Source: Cystobasidiopsis lactophilus
Taxonomy: Eukaryota; Basidiomycota; Agaricostilbomycetes; Agaricostilbales; Chionosphaeraceae
Assembly (NCBI GenBank): GCA_001599975.1
Contig: BCIO01000001.1
Coordinates: 620,001 to 684,000 of the forward strand
Reading direction: 5' to 3'
DNA: 64,000 nucleotides
Of this stretch, positions 35,242 through 47,907 are shown in pieces. The notes beneath the pieces are model-generated. The model searched no databases. It was not told the origin of the DNA and saw nothing but the letters and a program-made list of their open reading frames with translations. Positions within the stretch are counted from its first letter, which is position 1. The number at the start of each line of letters is the position of its first letter. Position numbers and translations under genes: made by a program.

Positions 35242-38200
35242 TCACAATCTCTCCTTGGCCAGCTGCAACTCGTCTGACGACGACGCGCCCTGCAGCTCCT
35301 CCTCCGCGACCGACTTGTAAGCCGGCTTGTGCTTGGGGGCAAAGTGCTTCATCAGGTGGTTGAACTCCCGCTCGATGGCCGAGTCGCGCCGGCGAGAGCC
35401 ACCACTGGACCTGAGTTCCGAGCTGGCAACTGATGAAGTGGACGAAGGCCGACTCCGCGAGTTGGTGGACGATGGCAAGGTGCTGGGCGCCGTCGTGCCT
35501 GTCGACCCATTGCTGCTCTGTCGCAGCGAGCTGGTGGCAGCACTACTGATGCTGCTCGAGTCGACGACGTGGACGGTGCCGCTCCGGTGCGGTGGCGCGG
35601 GCGGCGTTGACCCTGACTGCGGCGACTGCGGCTGGCGGCGGTGATGGCCAAAGGGCAGAGCCGACCCGCTGTTGTTGGACGCCTTGCGCAGGCGGGCCTC
35701 GTCTTGTGGGCGCATCGTCCCGCTAAAGTCGTACTCGTCGTCCTCTTCGATCGTCGACGCCTCGGCCTCCGCAATCGTTGACCCTTCTTCCAATATGGAC
35801 AGCTTCCGCGGGCGCCGGCTGTCGGACGAAGTGCGGCTGGAAGAGGGTCGTATGGGAGACATGGTCGCAGGGCTGTCAACGGGCGGGGCGTCGCCAAGCA
35901 TGAGAGCCGGTGACGACTCTCGGTCGCTTTGGGATAGCGTCAGGTCCTGTAGAATGACAAAGCAGCTCAGTCTCTTCGAATCATCGAGCGATAAAGGGGA
36001 AGCAGCCATACGCCGCTGTCGTCAACATCCATAAACCGGTTTCGAAGAGGGCTGGTCGGGCCACTGGAGGAGCGGTCGCTGAGCTCGCCGCTGCCTTTGA
36101 GCCGGTCGCCGATGCGAAGAAACCCCTTCCCGAGCTTGCTGGTGCTCTTTTGGAGGCGAGGCTGGACGTGCTTTCGGGCGAAGTTCTTCGGATTGCGGGC
36201 CGTCGTAAGCAGCTGGGCCACTAAGCTGCCCGATTGGGTGAGCAAAGCCGAGGTAGCGTCTGCAAGCGATGTTCCACGTCATTAAAGATCATCAGAGCAG
36301 ATATGGCATCTAGGAACGAACCTTTCTTGGCCGCGTTCAAGAGGTCGAGGTACGACCAGGTTCGACTGCGATAGGTGAACATCGGCGTATCAAAGCGCAA
36401 GCCGTACACGTCCGTGAATTTGCCGCTGCGCGATTTGTAGGACAAACAGATGACGGTGGGCGAAATTTTGACCTTGACAAAGGTGCGGTTCTGCCGAGCG
36501 CGAGTCTTCATCTCTTCTACGTCCATAAACTGTTCGAACTGGCCGGCGATGGCGTCAGAGGAGAGCGAAGAGCCTAAAGATGTGGCGCTGCTGTGGCCGA
36601 GAGCGATGCTGGACGCGCTGGAGGGGGTGTGCGAGCCACCGACAATCAAGCGGTCCATGGAGCGAGCGTGCAGAAGCTGACGAGTGGAGTTGGACGCGGA
36701 CGAAGCGTTGCTGAGACCTTCGCGAGACATACGCTCCGACGATGGCGCGTGAACGTGAAGATAGGGCGAGCGCTGGTTGAGCGAATCCACCGAGCTGTTG
36801 GCCGAGCTGATCCTCTTCAACCCCGTGTCGCTGACCGCCCGTCGTTCCTTTTCGAGGGGGGCCGACTTCTGCTCTGGGCCGCCCTTCAACCGACGCTGGG
36901 AGAAGACGTACTCCGTCAGCTGCTCGCCCACTTTGCGCTCGATCTGCAAAGAGATAGGGTGGAGGTGCAGCTCGAAGGCCTCGACAATCGAGATGCCACC
37001 GACGGGCGGGAGAACGTTCCAGATCACTTCGAGGAAGAGGTCGGGGTCGGGGACCTCGTTTTTCAGCTCTTGGGTGCCACTATACTTAGCGAGGATCTCC
37101 GGGAAGAGCGCGTCGCTGGCGCAGTTGAGGGCCTGCATGTCTCGGATCGAGAGCGTGTTGGTGACGGACGAGTCTTCCTTGATATGCCAGTCAAAGCGAA
37201 CGTGCTTGACGCCGACCTTGACGAAGGGCATGTCTTTTTCGTTCAGCATGTGCCAGGTGATTTCGCGAGCATTGGCAGTGAGCCGCAAGCCGGCCGAGGT
37301 GTCGTCGTCGGGGGAGCCCAGCGCAGACCGCTGCGATTGGCGAATTGCCGTGATCTCGAGCTGAAGATCACTCATCTCGCGCAGACAGGCTGCGTAGTGG
37401 TAAAAGAACTCGCGCCGTTCGTCAGGCGACAGGACGTGAAGGGACTGGTAAACGCGTTGGAGCTTTTCGAATTCGGAGCGAATCGCAACTTGGTAGCGGG
37501 CCACCACGTCGGCGCGCTTGCGGAGGTCCGTGAAGTCGTGCAGAAGCATGGCCGCTTCGAGCTTGTTGGATCGCTCTTTTCGACCCGGGTCTGAGTACAG
37601 GACCAAATTGGTGACCACGTTGTAAATGGCTCCAAAGTGAGCTTGGTTGGCAGCGACCGCCAGCTTGCCAACGTTGAGGGTGATCTCATCGACGCCATGA
37701 TGGGTGGTGTGGCGCAGCCGACCGAGGGGGTTGTCCAGGTCGTGGTGCTCGCCCATAGCAGCGGACGAGATGCGCAACCGGTTGTACTTGTCGTAGCGGA
37801 CGGTGGCGGATGTCGAAGGCACGATGCGCGTAAAGTCATGTGGATCGACGGTGTTGTCCAGCAAGACTTCCAAAGGAACAAAAGGGCTCGCCTGCGTCTT
37901 GTCGCCCTCCAGCTGCGGACAGAACGCCTGGACTCCCTTGAGTTCCCCGTACGTTCGCCGCATCACTTGCTTGTGGACGGGGTCGTCCTCAATGGTGGTG
38001 TCATCGATGGTGAAGGATCGGCAGATGGCCACCAGGGTCGAGACGATGACTTGCGAGCTAGGGTCGACCTCGCTCTGCAGCAAGAATTGAGGTCGGAGCA
38101 GAACAACTAGCAGCGACTTGTGCGCCACGCAGTCGGGCGGCATGCCTTCTGCGACGTCTTCTGCTGGGTCCAAATTGGAGCGACTTTCGGTCGAGGGCTG

Positions 38201-41200
38201 CTGCGCACTGCTTGGCCTGGCTTCGTCCCCGACCAGATGGTCCAAGATTTCTTTGCCGCTCTTGGAGGTCTCGCGTTCCACTCTTGCGTTCTCTGATGCT
38301 TTGCGGGCCGAGGCGGTCTTGTCGGTATGGCGATGAGTCTGGGCACGTTGTTTTTCATGCTGGTCCGCGAGGTCGCGAATGAACTTGACAGCCTGGGCCG
38401 TCATTTGATCTGCGCCAGCAAGAAGTCTCGACATCAGACAACTCTGGAAGAATTAGGGACAGCCAGAGCTCACGGGAATCACTCTTGCGGTCGGTCTTGG
38501 AGTAGTAGTACTTCAAAAGCACATCGCGGACGCCATTGTCGACCCGGATGTTCGGCGAGTGCATCATCACTCGGTGGTCCCAGTCTGGCATGGAATCCCA
38601 AAGCGTTTTCGAAACGAGCGGCACCTGGATCTCCTCGTCGTCGTCGTTGTGTCCGGGCATGGTGTAGAAGGCTGAGTACTTCTCCTCTCGCATTTGGTCC
38701 AGACCGTGCTCCGCCACCGGGTGTGGCTTCAATGTCTCGTAAAGGCGCGTGAGTCGGGTGAAGAGGTGCTTTACAGCTATGATTCGGTTGGCCAGGTCTT
38801 CACGGCGCAGGCGGCGCTTGGTTTCCCCAGGCTACATCCAGCTTTAGCCTACGAATCTTGTGACGGGGCAAAAGAACAGGGCATACTCGAAGCGGCAGCA
38901 GCTCTTGGTCGCTGCAATTCGCGTACATCTCTTTTAGCGCGTCCAGGCGCTCCAAAGTCAAGTTGCGATTCAAGTCCAGTGGATCTGACCGTCAACCCGA
39001 CGTCAGGACAAGCACATCCAATGTAGAAAAACCACTGACCGGGAGCATAACCAAGGAGGCACGAGTGCGTGGGCTCAAGGCCAAATTTGGACCGCTTGAG
39101 GTCCATCTTGCCCTTTTCGCCCGGCTGCAAGTAGTAAGTGACGACGGGGCAAGTCATCACGTTCAAGATCTGGACGCGCGGCCTCACGTCGACCAGTTTT
39201 GGACCAAGGTCGACGTAGTCGTCATCGTCAACCCACTGCAGCTCCTCGCCATTGAGGTCTGCCAGCTCGCGCGCCTCGAACTCGACGTCGGGCAGGGAGT
39301 CTTCGGAGACGACGTCCGCCTTCTCTTCGTCCCTAAAGATGGCCAAGATGGTGCGCAGGTCCAAATCTTCGCAGTGCACCTCGCCGCGGTGCCACTTTTT
39401 GTGCTTGACGGTCTTCGCTTCGGTGAACTCGGGCCGGCGAATGACCAGCTCCTCTTCTCGCTGGTGCAAGTCGATCTTGAGGTTGTTGATGCGGCCCTTG
39501 ATGCCCAAGACCGGAGTAATGCCTTTTGACCATTCATTCCAGTGCTCCTGGCGGTAGGTGTGGCAGAGGAAGATTGGGCTCAGGTCAAAGCGGTACTTGA
39601 TTGTCGCGGTGTGGCGGCCAAACTTGGGCGACGACTCTTGCGCGGAAGGGAAGAGCCTGCCCTGGCGGATCGGGATGGACATGGCAGAATCGAACAGCTG
39701 CCACCACCGAAAGAAGTGGTTCATGAGCAATGGAGACAAGTGGAAAGCGTTTTTGGAGGCTGTAGCTGCGGCCGGTTCTGACTGCGGATCACTAGTCGGG
39801 GAGGTGAGGGAAAGGGAAAAGTGCACGAAGTGTGAGCGAAATCCGTCGTAGCTGTCTCGGATCTGAAAGCCACACTGGCACCGTTGGCGAGATTGACAAG
39901 AGGCGTCAAAGAAGGGACATGCCTTGCCGTGATCATCGTACGCGCTGTCCTTCGTCCGCAACTTTACACTGTAATGCGGAGCGAACTTGAAGCGCTTGCA
40001 AGCACGGTGGAACGGTGCGTCGGCCTGGCACTTGGGATGCAGCTCGCAGTCTTCCGGCGTGCAAGTGCGCTCGAAGCGGAAGCCCATGCCCCACCTGACG
40101 CCGTCGGCCAGTTTGGTGACGATCTTGATGAACTCGGCGTCCTTCGACCTGTGCGGAAGGCCGGCAACCGATGCTCGAATTGAGCGATCGTCCTCTTCGC
40201 GCTCGTTTCTGGTCACAGCCAGGCCGGTTGCGAGTAGATCGTGGTATTCGTCGAGATTAGGCACTCCAAGGATATAGCAATCGCTCAAGACTTGGATCAG
40301 CTCGCGATCCTTGTTCTCGACGCCGACCTGAATCTTGACATTGCCGCGCCAGCACTTGACAAAGCCAGCAGCTGTGCCGTCGAGGTTGTACGGATCTCTG
40401 GAGCCCTTCAGGTAGACGAGAACATCGCCAGCGCCTTGGAAATCCACACGGACGGCCCCGTGTAAGATGAGGCGGAACTTGTCCCAGAAGCCGATGCGAG
40501 GACTTGGGTCCGGTGGTGGCTTGGTGAAGCCGTCAAAGACACGAGCAGCATCTGAGATGGCTGGCTGGATCGACTGGCCCCACGCGAGCCGGGTGGACGA
40601 GGCCGAGTCGACGGTGATGTGCGGTAGGGCGTACATTTTGGTTGGCATCGCACCCCGCGGCACGTTGATGATGTAGGCGCCTTGGTGAGGAGCCGCAGCT
40701 GCGCTCGGCACGATTTCGCAGGCCGCCCACCGGATTGACGCCGCTTCTGGGTGCTCCTCCGCAATCACCCAGTCCGCCTCTAAATGAAACGACCGCGGCT
40801 CCACCGGTTCCAGCGGCGATAAGGTCGGTTTGGATGACGGATCAGGCGGTAGCTGCGTGGGCTGGGCTTGAGGAATGTGTAGCAACGGGATAGGATAGTC
40901 ACGTAAGGTGATTTTGGCCTCTTGCATCTTCCAGTCGATGTGCATGGGAACTAGCAGGGTGAAAAGGGTGTCCTTGGGCAAGCCACCCGTCTGGTAGAGG
41001 AAGTCGCGGATGGTGTCCATGTCCTTGGCGAGGTCTGGCTTGGTGAGCTTGAAAGAGACGGCATTGAAAGTGGCGCGCATCAAAGGCGCCGCACGGTCGT
41101 CTGGCACCAAGTTGATGGGATAGTCATCGTTTGTATGTCGATACATGCGCCCTGACAAGCGCCGCGCAATGTTTTCTTCACGCCGAGTCTGCTCGGCGGT

Positions 41201-44200
41201 GGCGTTGCGAGAGCGCTTCACCCAACTGGTGGAGTCGTACGCTTTCAGCCGGTCGTCGGCGGTCGCGATGCCGGGATGCAGCTCCTTAGGCGTGTGCTTC
41301 GGATCGCGGCGGCGCTTTTGGTGTTCGAAAAATTGCTCGTCCTCGCGGTAGGCCTTGTCGATCTGGGCGGCTCTTTCCATGAAGGCAGCTCGCCGCTTCA
41401 GACGCAGGTTTTGCTCCACAGCGCCTGCACCGAGATGGGCTTCAGGTCGAGAAACTTCTTTCCAACGAGAACACGCTTACCTGCTCTGCGTATGATGTTC
41501 AAACGGGTTTCAAACGGGTCATCCTGGGCCTCAAATACGAAGAGCCGCAAGTTGAGATCGATCTCTGGCAAGTGCTTAGCCTCTTCTGGCCGTGGCGTGA
41601 GGGAGTTGCTAGTATGACCCTTGACGCACTGCCAGATGAGCTGTTTGGTGGCCTTTGCCAAGGTAACAGCGTTGTCGATGATGTGGCTGAGCGCAAACTT
41701 GAAAGGTACCCTAAGGCGTGCAGTTTCGCCGTTGATAGCGACACGTGGCTTATCGCCAGGGCGGACCACGACATCCCAGGTGTAGAACTGCAGCAGCGTC
41801 TCCCACGCATCGAGCTTGAGCGGTGACGGAACAGCGCCCAGGAGCGAGTCAAAATGCAGCGCCAGAGAGTGTGTCGCCGAGTCGAAGCTCGTCTCAGTTC
41901 GGCGAATGTGGATGAAAACTTTGTAGCTGTGAGGGAGGCCGAGCATGAGATAGACGTCGGAGCAGTCGAAGTTGACCAGCATCTGCTTCCGCTTAGCCTT
42001 CGGGGCAGGGGGCGCCGCTTCGACGGATTCGGAGGGAGGGATCGTCTCTTGAGTCTTCGCCGCTTCGGCCATGTCCTGCTGCTTGGTGAAGGTGACTCGA
42101 AGTGTTTGATAGGCCATGAGAGCGCAATAGATGTGGTAAGCGTTGACGTTGGCTGAAACCTTGTCGCAGGGAATGCTAATACCAAGGCGGTCCTGCCCAT
42201 TAGACTCCACGGTGATCGTGCAATTGACGGCGAGCTCGGGGATTGATAGGAACTCGCGGTCAATCTTGGGCAATGGCTTTGGCGATTCGTGGCCTTGGCG
42301 GTCCCTCGGTCCAGCGCTCTGCGATTGGCGACGACGCAGCTCTTCGAAGTTGCTCCGGCCCTTGAGTTCCCAATCTTCCGCGCCTGGCGACATGGGCATC
42401 TCCTCCGCAATCCTGGTGCCTCTTCGCCCTCGGCTGGGAGTTGGATTCGGCGACGGCGTCATCGAGGGACTCATCAGGGGGAAATACGCCCTGCGATGCG
42501 GTACACGGTCCATGTCGCCGCTGTCGGCCACCGAAGGGTCGATCTTGACGTTGCTCAGCTTGAGCTGGCAAAGGGCGATAGGCGACAGGTCCGGAATTGG
42601 CCCAGTATGGCGCTGCAAATCCATGCGCTCAGCTAACATGGCTGACGCCTGCAGCCTGATGTTGCCATTGTTCTTCAATCGCAGCAACTTGTCCCTCTTG
42701 ATAAAGTCGTAGCGCCCAGGCCGAACGGCGGCAGTTGCAAAGACGCTGAGCGTTAGATTCTTCCATCGCATGTCCAGTCCTGTCGCTTGGCGCGGGTGCA
42801 TCGGGTCGACGGACGCCAATCGGACCTCGTTATGCGCAACGACTACAGTCAACAGGTGGTCGAGCGGCAGTTTGGCGACCATGGGGTTGGCCGGAAGGTC
42901 TTGTGGGATTTTTGGCCTGTTCGGAAGCTGGCTTGTCAGGGCGTGCAGGCACTTGAGGCTCTTGTCCTGTCGCAAGTCCACCAGAAAGTCATCCACCAAG
43001 ACGGACGTCTCCCCACCCATGGCCTTCAAGTCCAGCCATGCCTGGTTACCAGAGTCCTCCCAGCCCGAGATGCGGGTGCTGGACTGGACTTCGAAGGCAC
43101 CAAGCGACGAAAGAGAGTAGCGAGCCATTGCCGCTCGCTCAGAGCGCGCCGACGAAACGCTCATCCCAGGGCGGTCTTCCGCGCATAAGAACGAGAAATC
43201 GATGGGCGCAAGCGTGAAGACTGACAAGTCGACAGTGTAGACGAACGAGTGCCACTTGAGGTCGGAAAAGAGGTGGAGGTCGGAGTGGCGCATGGAGGCG
43301 GCGCCTGGCACCAGAAAGGCTGACTCGCCGTGCACCAAGTCGTTTGATGTGCTTTGGTGGTCTTCGGAGGGAAAGGATAGGCCAGAATTGGCATGGAAGG
43401 GGGCTATCTCTGGGTTAGGGGCGGCCCGAAGCAAGGTGTCGGGAACGGCGATACGGCCAGACACCATCTCTCGGCGCACTTGCCGGCGCTGATGATCGGT
43501 GCGGTGAAGCGCCAGTTCGGTGTAGTGAGAGTCGAGCCGGACTGCAATCGGCGGGCATTCGACGGATACCATGTCGGTGTGCCTCCACCCGTCGCAAGCC
43601 TCTTTTGGCCCGGCAACCCGCAAGTGAAGATAGGTGAGGTCAAAGGCAGCAAAGATCCGCGGCATAGATTTGACTTTGGAGAGCGCCTTCTTCTTTTGCT
43701 TTGGCGAAGGTGGCGGCTGGAGGGCGAGGAGCTTGAGCAGCTGAGCCTGGTGAACGTCGACGGAGATGCCATCCAAGTTGGCCTGAAAGACGACCAACCG
43801 ATCGTTGAGGCAGTGGGGCGGCGGCGCGGCGGGGTCGCACAGCAGGTCTGGGAGCCACGTCGAGGAGCAGCGAGTTTGAAGTCTTCCAACCTCGGCAAAC
43901 GGCTCTGCCAAGGGGATGTGAGCTCGGCAAGATGCCAAGTAGCAGACGAAGACCTCACCTGATTCAAAGTCAAAGGTCCACTTGAGCCATTCCAACTTTG
44001 CTGTCCAAGCGTCCGGCGTCTGCGAGCCCAAAAAGTACGCATGGTTCTCGAATTGAACTTGATCGGGGTGCCCGGATCGCAGATCAATGCTGGCCTTGAA
44101 GTCATGCACGCACACCGCCAACGTGTGGTCGGCTGGACCATGAAGGAGTTCGATAGCCGGCAGGTCGATGGCGATGCTTTCGATGAACTTGAACACCTTG

Positions 44201-45303
44201 AGTTGCCATTTAGCGCTCTGTGGGAGATTAGAGGCTGATGGAAACAGTGGCGAAGATATCGGCGAAGCAGGCATTGGTGGAGACGGTGCCGGCGAAAGAT
44301 TGGCGTGCAGGTGGTCGACGAAAGCGAGAAGCCCGTCGATGTGCAGAGAAATGGATTGGGATTTGGGAGACGGCGCGCAGTAGTTGCCCACATACAAATC
44401 GGCAGAGGTGGGGATCAAGCTGGCCAGGCCAGAGACCGCTGGGGCGTCGTGGCGGCAGTGGGCTTGAGCTCTGACGACGATCTTGTTCTTGAACGCCACG
44501 ACCGGCAGGCTGCCCTCCGCCGGCTCATCACCATCAAACAGCTCCATGTTCTCCAGCCCCAAGGCGGCCGATGGCCCCAACCCCTCGTGGTCCAACTCAA
44601 AGCCCACAAACGCCGAGCCTTTCAGGCGGAAGGTGTCCTGCACTTGCATGTCGAGATCGACCACCTTGATGCCAACGTTGACATACTTGATCAGGGGCAT
44701 CCCAATCCACCGTAGGCCCGAGTATAGGGAGCCGGGCAGACCTCGGCGGAGCCAGTTGGCTAAAGAGTGGGCGGCCGCTTTAATGCCGTCCGGCACCTGG
44801 CTGAGCGCCCACCGGACCGGGAAGAGGAGGGCTTGGAGGGCTTGGAGGAGCAGGAACTTGATGATAGATAGCCACCAGGCCGGGTCGACGGCGGCGGACT
44901 TTGAAGTCGAAGCTGCCGCGCTGTCCGCATTGTTGTTGCTTTTGTTGGTGTGGAGGCGCTTGGCGAGGTGGGCCTTGGGCATATTGACGGTGATTCCCTG
45001 CGCTTTGATGACGACGTAGGTGCTACCCTTGACCGTTGCGAGCGCTATCGAGATGCGGGAGACCAGCACGGTGGTGCGCTCGACGGTGTCCACGCCGGAG
45101 AGGGTGACCGTCTTGCCCTCCCATTGGACATCCTCCAGGTGCAGCCGCCAGGATATGCGCCCGACGCTGAAGTGGTTCACAAAGTGCTCGAACACGAAGC
45201 TCAGAAAGATGCGGGCCAACATGCCCGCCGAGCATATGATGAACACAATGCCCAGCAGGACGTCGAGCCGCAGGAAGACGGACAGAAACTGGCCATACGC
45301 CAT
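35242..45303 (-). CDS. FMP27: FMP27-type bridge-like lipid transfer protein (about 3,100 aa)
   Basis: Very large tube-like protein of the RBG family (Fmp27/Hobbit/BLTP2), which carries lipids at membrane contact sites of the ER and plasma membrane. The start at 45303 gives a membrane helix near the N-terminus (LLGIVFIICSAGMLARIF) followed by RLHLEDVQWEGKTV. The signature GFWDKFRLILHGAVRVDF (FMP27 GFWDK domain) lies in the second long exon. Further exons contain RTWSYLDLLNAAKK and a Ser-rich, disordered C-terminal tail ending ELQLAKERL. A short intron between RRAG and AVEQNLRLKRR joins the first two long frames. At least five exons, total length near 3,100 aa, longer than the yeast protein mainly through the tail. 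No break is seen in the long frames. Confidence 0.92.
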
Positions 45304-45309
45304 CTTGGG

Positions 45310-46169
45310 CTACTTCTGGGTCGTCGTTGAAGTGGGAAGAGCCATGTAAAAGTCGCTGAGCCGGAAAGACGTTACGCTTGGCAGCTCGACCCCGCCGTTG
45401 GCGGGCATGCGATGGAATTTCTGGTATGCAAAACTGGGCCGCCCCTTCACTTCTGGTAGCCTCAGAAGGTCTCTCAAAGTGGAGTTCTGCTGTTGTGGAC
45501 TTGCTGGGGCTGTTTCGAGCTCAAAGGGCTCCGCGGACGGGCGGTGGCAAATGGCACTGCAGTATGGGTCTTCTGCTGGACATGCACAAAAGGAGAATCT
45601 GTGTGGATAGAGTAGAGCGACGAAGCGCAATGAACGCCATAAAGGCAAGAAGGCGACTTTTTCCCTTGTAACAAGACCACCCTGGCTTGCATGGTATCAA
45701 GCTCTGCCGCTCGCACTCGCCATTCACGCTCGCCAGAACTTTTGACCTCACTATGAGTTAGATCTGTGTAGGAGAAAACTAACCAGAGGTGTTCAACGCA
45801 CCAATGCAACCCGGCTTGGCCTGATTCTGTCGGGAGTGTCTTCCCTTGACCCAACAGCCCCCACTTGACACCATGTTCTCGACGGAACGATTCTATAAGA
45901 AAGCACCGATTAGCTGTTGATGCACCACGCTTTTGGACCAGGAAGGTTACCTTGCCGCCACTTTGAGACCACTGCTTTGGACACGGGATCGTTATCATAG
46001 CATCAAGACTCGCTCCGCAGACCAAGACTGTGAAGCGATCGTCTTTGAGACAGTCAATCGTCGTTATTAGATAGGGCGGCAAGAAGAGACAGCAGACTCG
46101 GCCCATTGCCACTGGACTGGACAAACTTTGGTGCTTCAGGTGTTCTGCAGGCTTCAACGTTCGTCTCAC
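45310..46169 (-). CDS. Possible hypothetical gene upstream of FMP27, low support
   Basis: Overlapping minus-strand frames cover this stretch. One ends with LPEVKGRPSFAYQKFHRM and a stop at 45310, seven bases from the FMP27 start; another runs uninterrupted for 231 codons. No family is recognised, no clean splice model was found, and the close spacing to FMP27 is unusual, so this may simply be FMP27 promoter and leader. Confidence 0.2.
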
Positions 46170-46630
46170 CGCGCATGCCTCTCTTATCTACATCGAAAGC
46201 AGGGCTATCAGAAGCGTGATAAAATTGGACAGGCCCGGCAGCATTCCCGCCACGGCTGGGCATTGAAGTTGGCAAGGCAGAATCGCATGGGACGTCGACG
46301 CAACGGATTCTCCAGCAGTCTCTTTCCGCAATCAAACGAAAAACTTCAAGCAAGGGCAAGCAGCAATCGCCTCGCAGAGTCGCGAGTCGCGGCGGTCGGC
46401 CGCTTCGGTCCAAGGTCTCAGGCTGAATTCGCTCTCTTCTCATCCGCATCCTGCTATGACTTCATTCTCATTTCTCACGAGCTGCTTGAAGCGCTGTACT
46501 CTGCTGCAACTGCCGTCTGCTTGACCTGCGCGCGCCGTGACCAATCCCCCTCCTAAATGCCAGCCGACGCTTGTCTTTGCTAGGTGGGAGGGGCCGCTTA
46601 TGCTTCTTTAAAGGCACCGACGACTAGAAT
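46170..46630. other. Intergenic, no gene seen
   Basis: About 460 bp upstream of the short-chain dehydrogenase. Nothing recognisable. Confidence 0.5.
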
Positions 46631-47757
46631 ATGACCTCCTCTGGTGCTCCCGTTGCCTTGATCACTGGCTGCTCTACTGGACTGTGAGCGGTCTCATTCC
46701 GAAGCAGGAAGGCGAGGTGGCTCAAATGGCGGCACTAGGGGCCGTGCTTTGGCCGTTGGTGGGTACATCAAAGTATCACTGTAGTGCATCATTGACGAGT
46801 GAGCCCGCCAAAAGTTGCCTACAGGAAGGGCTACCGGACTATCGCGACCGCGAGGAAGCTGGCGGCTATCGAAGACTTGAAGGCGCAAGGCCTGGCCACG
46901 CTCGCTTTGGACGTTACGTGGGACTCTTCAAAGCTCACAGAAACAGTGGCCGAGGCCATTAAGATCTAGTGCGTCTCCGCAATGAATGCTTCAAGCTGAA
47001 AGTCAAACTCGCACACATCAGTGGCCGGATTGACTACCTGGTCCAAAATGCTGGCTACGCGTACGGAGCTCCACTGGAAGAAATGGACGAAGAGGCGTTC
47101 ATGGCCATCTTCGAGACCAACTTCTTCGGAAACTTTCGACTGACCCGCGCCGTGCTACCGCATTTCCGAGAGCGCAAGACCGGCCTGATCATCAACATTT
47201 GCTCCGAAGGTGGCATTTCAGCTATTCCGGGGTTGGGCGCATACTGTGCAACAAAGGCCGCCTTGACAGTTCTGCACGAGACTTGGCTCAAGGAAGTGGC
47301 CGAGTTTGGCATTCACATCATGAACGTCCAGCTTGGCTCCTTTGACACTAGCGCCGGGGCTAACTACAAAGTTTCCAATCCCGTAAGTGACCTGGTCTCC
47401 CTGGTGAGGCTTGCCAGGGTCTAAGCCTTTGCGCCAGATCTTCCCCGAGTACCAAAAGCTCCGCGAGCTTTGCGAATACATGGGCACCGTAAAGGCCTTT
47501 CTTTCCAAGTGCACAGTTCCGGCGTTGCTGATGGCATGGTGAAGGTCCCCGGCTGGCATGATCCGATTCTCGGCTCGGAGCGCATCTGGGAGGTGGCGAC
47601 TGGCCCAAACCCGCCCGTCAACTTTGTCATCGGCAATAACGCTTACGAGCGAATCCATGACATCTGGTCGTCCAGCCTGAAAAGCCTGGAGTCTCAGAAG
47701 GAGTTGGCGTACCTGCCGATGCCTGACAAAGTTGACAGCATTTACAAGACCCACTGA
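46631..47757 (+). CDS. Short-chain dehydrogenase/reductase
   Basis: NAD(P)-dependent oxidoreductase of the classical SDR family. The start reads MTSSGAPVALITGCSTG. After an intron, a 24-base exon (46739-46762) supplies LGRALAVGG, completing the TGxxxGxG dinucleotide site, followed by YRTIATARK (Arg favouring NADP). Then come DYLVQNAGYAYG (NAG motif), IINICSEGG (catalytic Ser) and YCATKAAL (YxxxK active site). The C-terminal substrate region ends PMPDKVDSIYKTH. Pattern and length are like fungal 1-acylglycerone-phosphate reductase and 17-beta-HSD-like SDRs; the substrate is not determined. Confidence 0.9.
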
Positions 47758-47907
47758 AGCGCGGCAGGTCTTGGGCATTGGGAATGGTCTTAAACGCATG
47801 TACACATCCGGTGAATGGAAAACCCATGAACTGTCGACCGAGAGTCAAGGTCCGCCACCTGGGACAGAGAGCCCCCTGCTTGTCCGCACCGGCCAACACC
47901 AAAGATC

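Noticed and set aside
36593-37594. Plus-strand open frame of 333 codons
   Set aside because: Antisense shadow of FMP27, caused by GC-rich codon use.
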